Positions 63,222-64,000 of a stretch of DNA of 64,000 nt are shown in pieces. Origin of the DNA: Winogradskyella sp046545555 (GTDB taxonomy: Bacteria > Bacteroidota > Bacteroidia > Flavobacteriales > Flavobacteriaceae); the NCBI RefSeq assembly GCF_046545555.1, contig NZ_JBHZTH010000001.1:1736001-1800000 (forward strand), written 5' to 3'. How positions within the stretch are numbered: the first letter of the stretch is position 1; every line of letters starts with the position of its first letter. The notes under the pieces are model-generated. The model saw only the letters and a program-made list of their open reading frames with translations, was not told the DNA's origin and searched no databases. Made by a program: the position numbers and the translations under genes.

Positions 63222-63620
63222 CTATTCTTTTATATATTTTGCTTGGCATGGTTCTATACAAGGATAAAAAATAATTAAAATATTTCCATTCTGTTGAAAT
63301 GTATAATTAAAATCGGCATTAATACAATCAGGAGAATTAAAGGTCAACTCAGACGCAGAATAACTTCCTGAGGTCTGCCCATCAGAGCTTATCGATAAAT
63401 TGCATAGAGACCCATTAGAAGTTAAAGTGCCGTCACTTTCAAAAGTTATAATTTTCTGACTATCAACTGAAGCGAAAGTTCCATTTCCGCCACCTTCGTC
63501 TATTAAAACTTCAATTAATTTCCAATTCCCAATTAATTCATTATCAGGATTTTCTGTATCGTTGTTAGTGCAAGAAAACAAAAATCCAATCGCAATTAAG
63601 TTTAATAATATTTTTTTCAT
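63222..63620 (-). CDS. Lipocalin-like lipoprotein
   Basis: A 132-residue predicted lipoprotein with signal and lipobox FLFSC (Cys17) and an acidic Asn-rich linker. GNWKLIEVLIDEGGG followed by KIITFESDGTLTSNG is the lipocalin-like pattern that is very common in flavobacteria. Four cysteines in the mature part (CNLS, DCIN and the CIEPC pair) suggest disulfides. Ligand unknown. Confidence 0.7.
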   Translation of the reverse strand: MKKILLNLIAIGFLFSCTNNDTENPDNELIGNWKLIEVLIDEGGGNGTFASVDSQKIITFESDGTLTSNGSLCNLSISSDGQTSGSYSASELTFNSPDCINADFNYTFQQNGNILIIFYPCIEPCQAKYIKE

Positions 63621-63658
63621 ACTTAATAAAATTTTGGATTTGGCGAATTAACTTTTTT

Positions 63659-64000
63659 TTATTTAGCGATAGTATATTTAATTAACTCATTTTTATAATC
63701 ATCAACTAAAGTTAAATCTCCATTTTGTCTGTAAATATATTTCCAATCAAAAGGTTCGTTTTCGATTTGGTATATTTTTGATTCCGAATTAGTTTTTATG
63801 AGTTTAAGTTTTTGAATTCGGTCGTAACTTTTTTTATAAATATTACCATCAGACATTTTTACAAAGGAAAATGTTTTTTTATCAATTCTGTCTTTAGATG
63901 ATTGTAAATACCAATAATGCAAAACTTCAGTTTCACTTAGTTCGCGTAATTTGTTTTGATTGTTAAAAGCTTTTAAAAGTGCATCAACAACACTCTCGGT
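63659..64000 (-). CDS. Hypothetical protein, truncated by the window edge
   Basis: The minus-strand frame stays open from the stop at 63659 to the last base of the window, so the 5' end of the gene lies outside. At least 113 residues are visible, with helical SVVDALLKAFNNQNKLREL near the edge and a beta-rich C-terminus (YIYRQNGDLTLVDDYKNELIKY). No family is recognised. A start at the TTG at 63922 is formally possible but would break a continuous frame. Confidence 0.6.
   Translation of the reverse strand, partial: TESVVDALLKAFNNQNKLRELSETEVLHYWYLQSSKDRIDKKTFSFVKMSDGNIYKKSYDRIQKLKLIKTNSESKIYQIENEPFDWKYIYRQNGDLTLVDDYKNELIKYTIAK

Overview
The window looks like a chromosomal segment from a marine-type member of the Flavobacteriaceae (Bacteroidota). 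Evidence: strongly AT-rich DNA, Bacteroidota-style promoter words (TTTG / TAnnTTTG) and almost no Shine-Dalgarno signals, many short SPII lipoproteins, a PorV/PorQ-family outer-membrane protein, a DUF4105/Lnb-type lipoprotein acyltransferase, a cyclophilin-FKBP fusion, a long SecA without a zinc tail, and the conserved block kdsD-tatC-CMD-lptB. The genus (for example Winogradskyella, Lacinutrix, Psychroserpens or Olleya) cannot be fixed by reading alone.

Layout. 1-3 kb: an ECF sigma factor / anti-sigma-like / repetitive secreted protein operon with a probable autoregulated ECF promoter. 3-10.3 kb: peroxiredoxin-like protein, M23 peptidase, LpxR-type lipid A deacylase, a YwqK/MORN repeat protein, several lipoproteins and a serine hydrolase. 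10.5-18.6 kb, all on the minus strand: SecA, a DUF2795 protein, a PduO-type cobalamin adenosyltransferase, a LolD/MacB-type ATPase, a methyltransferase and an ABC-F ATPase.

18.7-48.9 kb is a 30-kb surface-polysaccharide locus, all on the plus strand. A first operon (wza-wzc-short phosphoglycosyl transferase-tviB-tviC) ends at a strong terminator at 24914-24940. A second run of 23 tightly packed genes starts with the ABC exporter wzm-wzt, continues with O-acetyltransferases, a methyltransferase, eleven recognisable glycosyltransferases, two unassigned transferase-like proteins, the sialic-acid set neuA-neuB-neuC and an O-antigen ligase/polymerase, and ends with a long polyprenyl-phosphate glycosyl-1-phosphate transferase. 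The genes imply a sialic-acid-type (nonulosonic acid) and hexosaminuronic-acid-containing glycan, carrying machinery of both the Wza/Wzc and the Wzm/Wzt export routes but no recognisable Wzx flippase.

48.9-56.2 kb holds envelope-maintenance genes: Lnb-like acyltransferase, PorV/PorQ-family protein, PssA, TerC, LptB, an AhpD-like protein, TatC and KdsD. 56.2-64 kb: an unusual RecQ lacking the zinc cysteines, an esterase lipoprotein, a partial flavobacterial-style intergenic repeat, the cyclophilin-FKBP fusion, a TPR lipoprotein, a frameshifted VOC-family gene, small membrane/lipoproteins and a gene that runs off the right edge.

The window contains no tRNA, rRNA, CRISPR array, transposase or phage gene that I can support. 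No gene-free stretch exceeds 300 bases.
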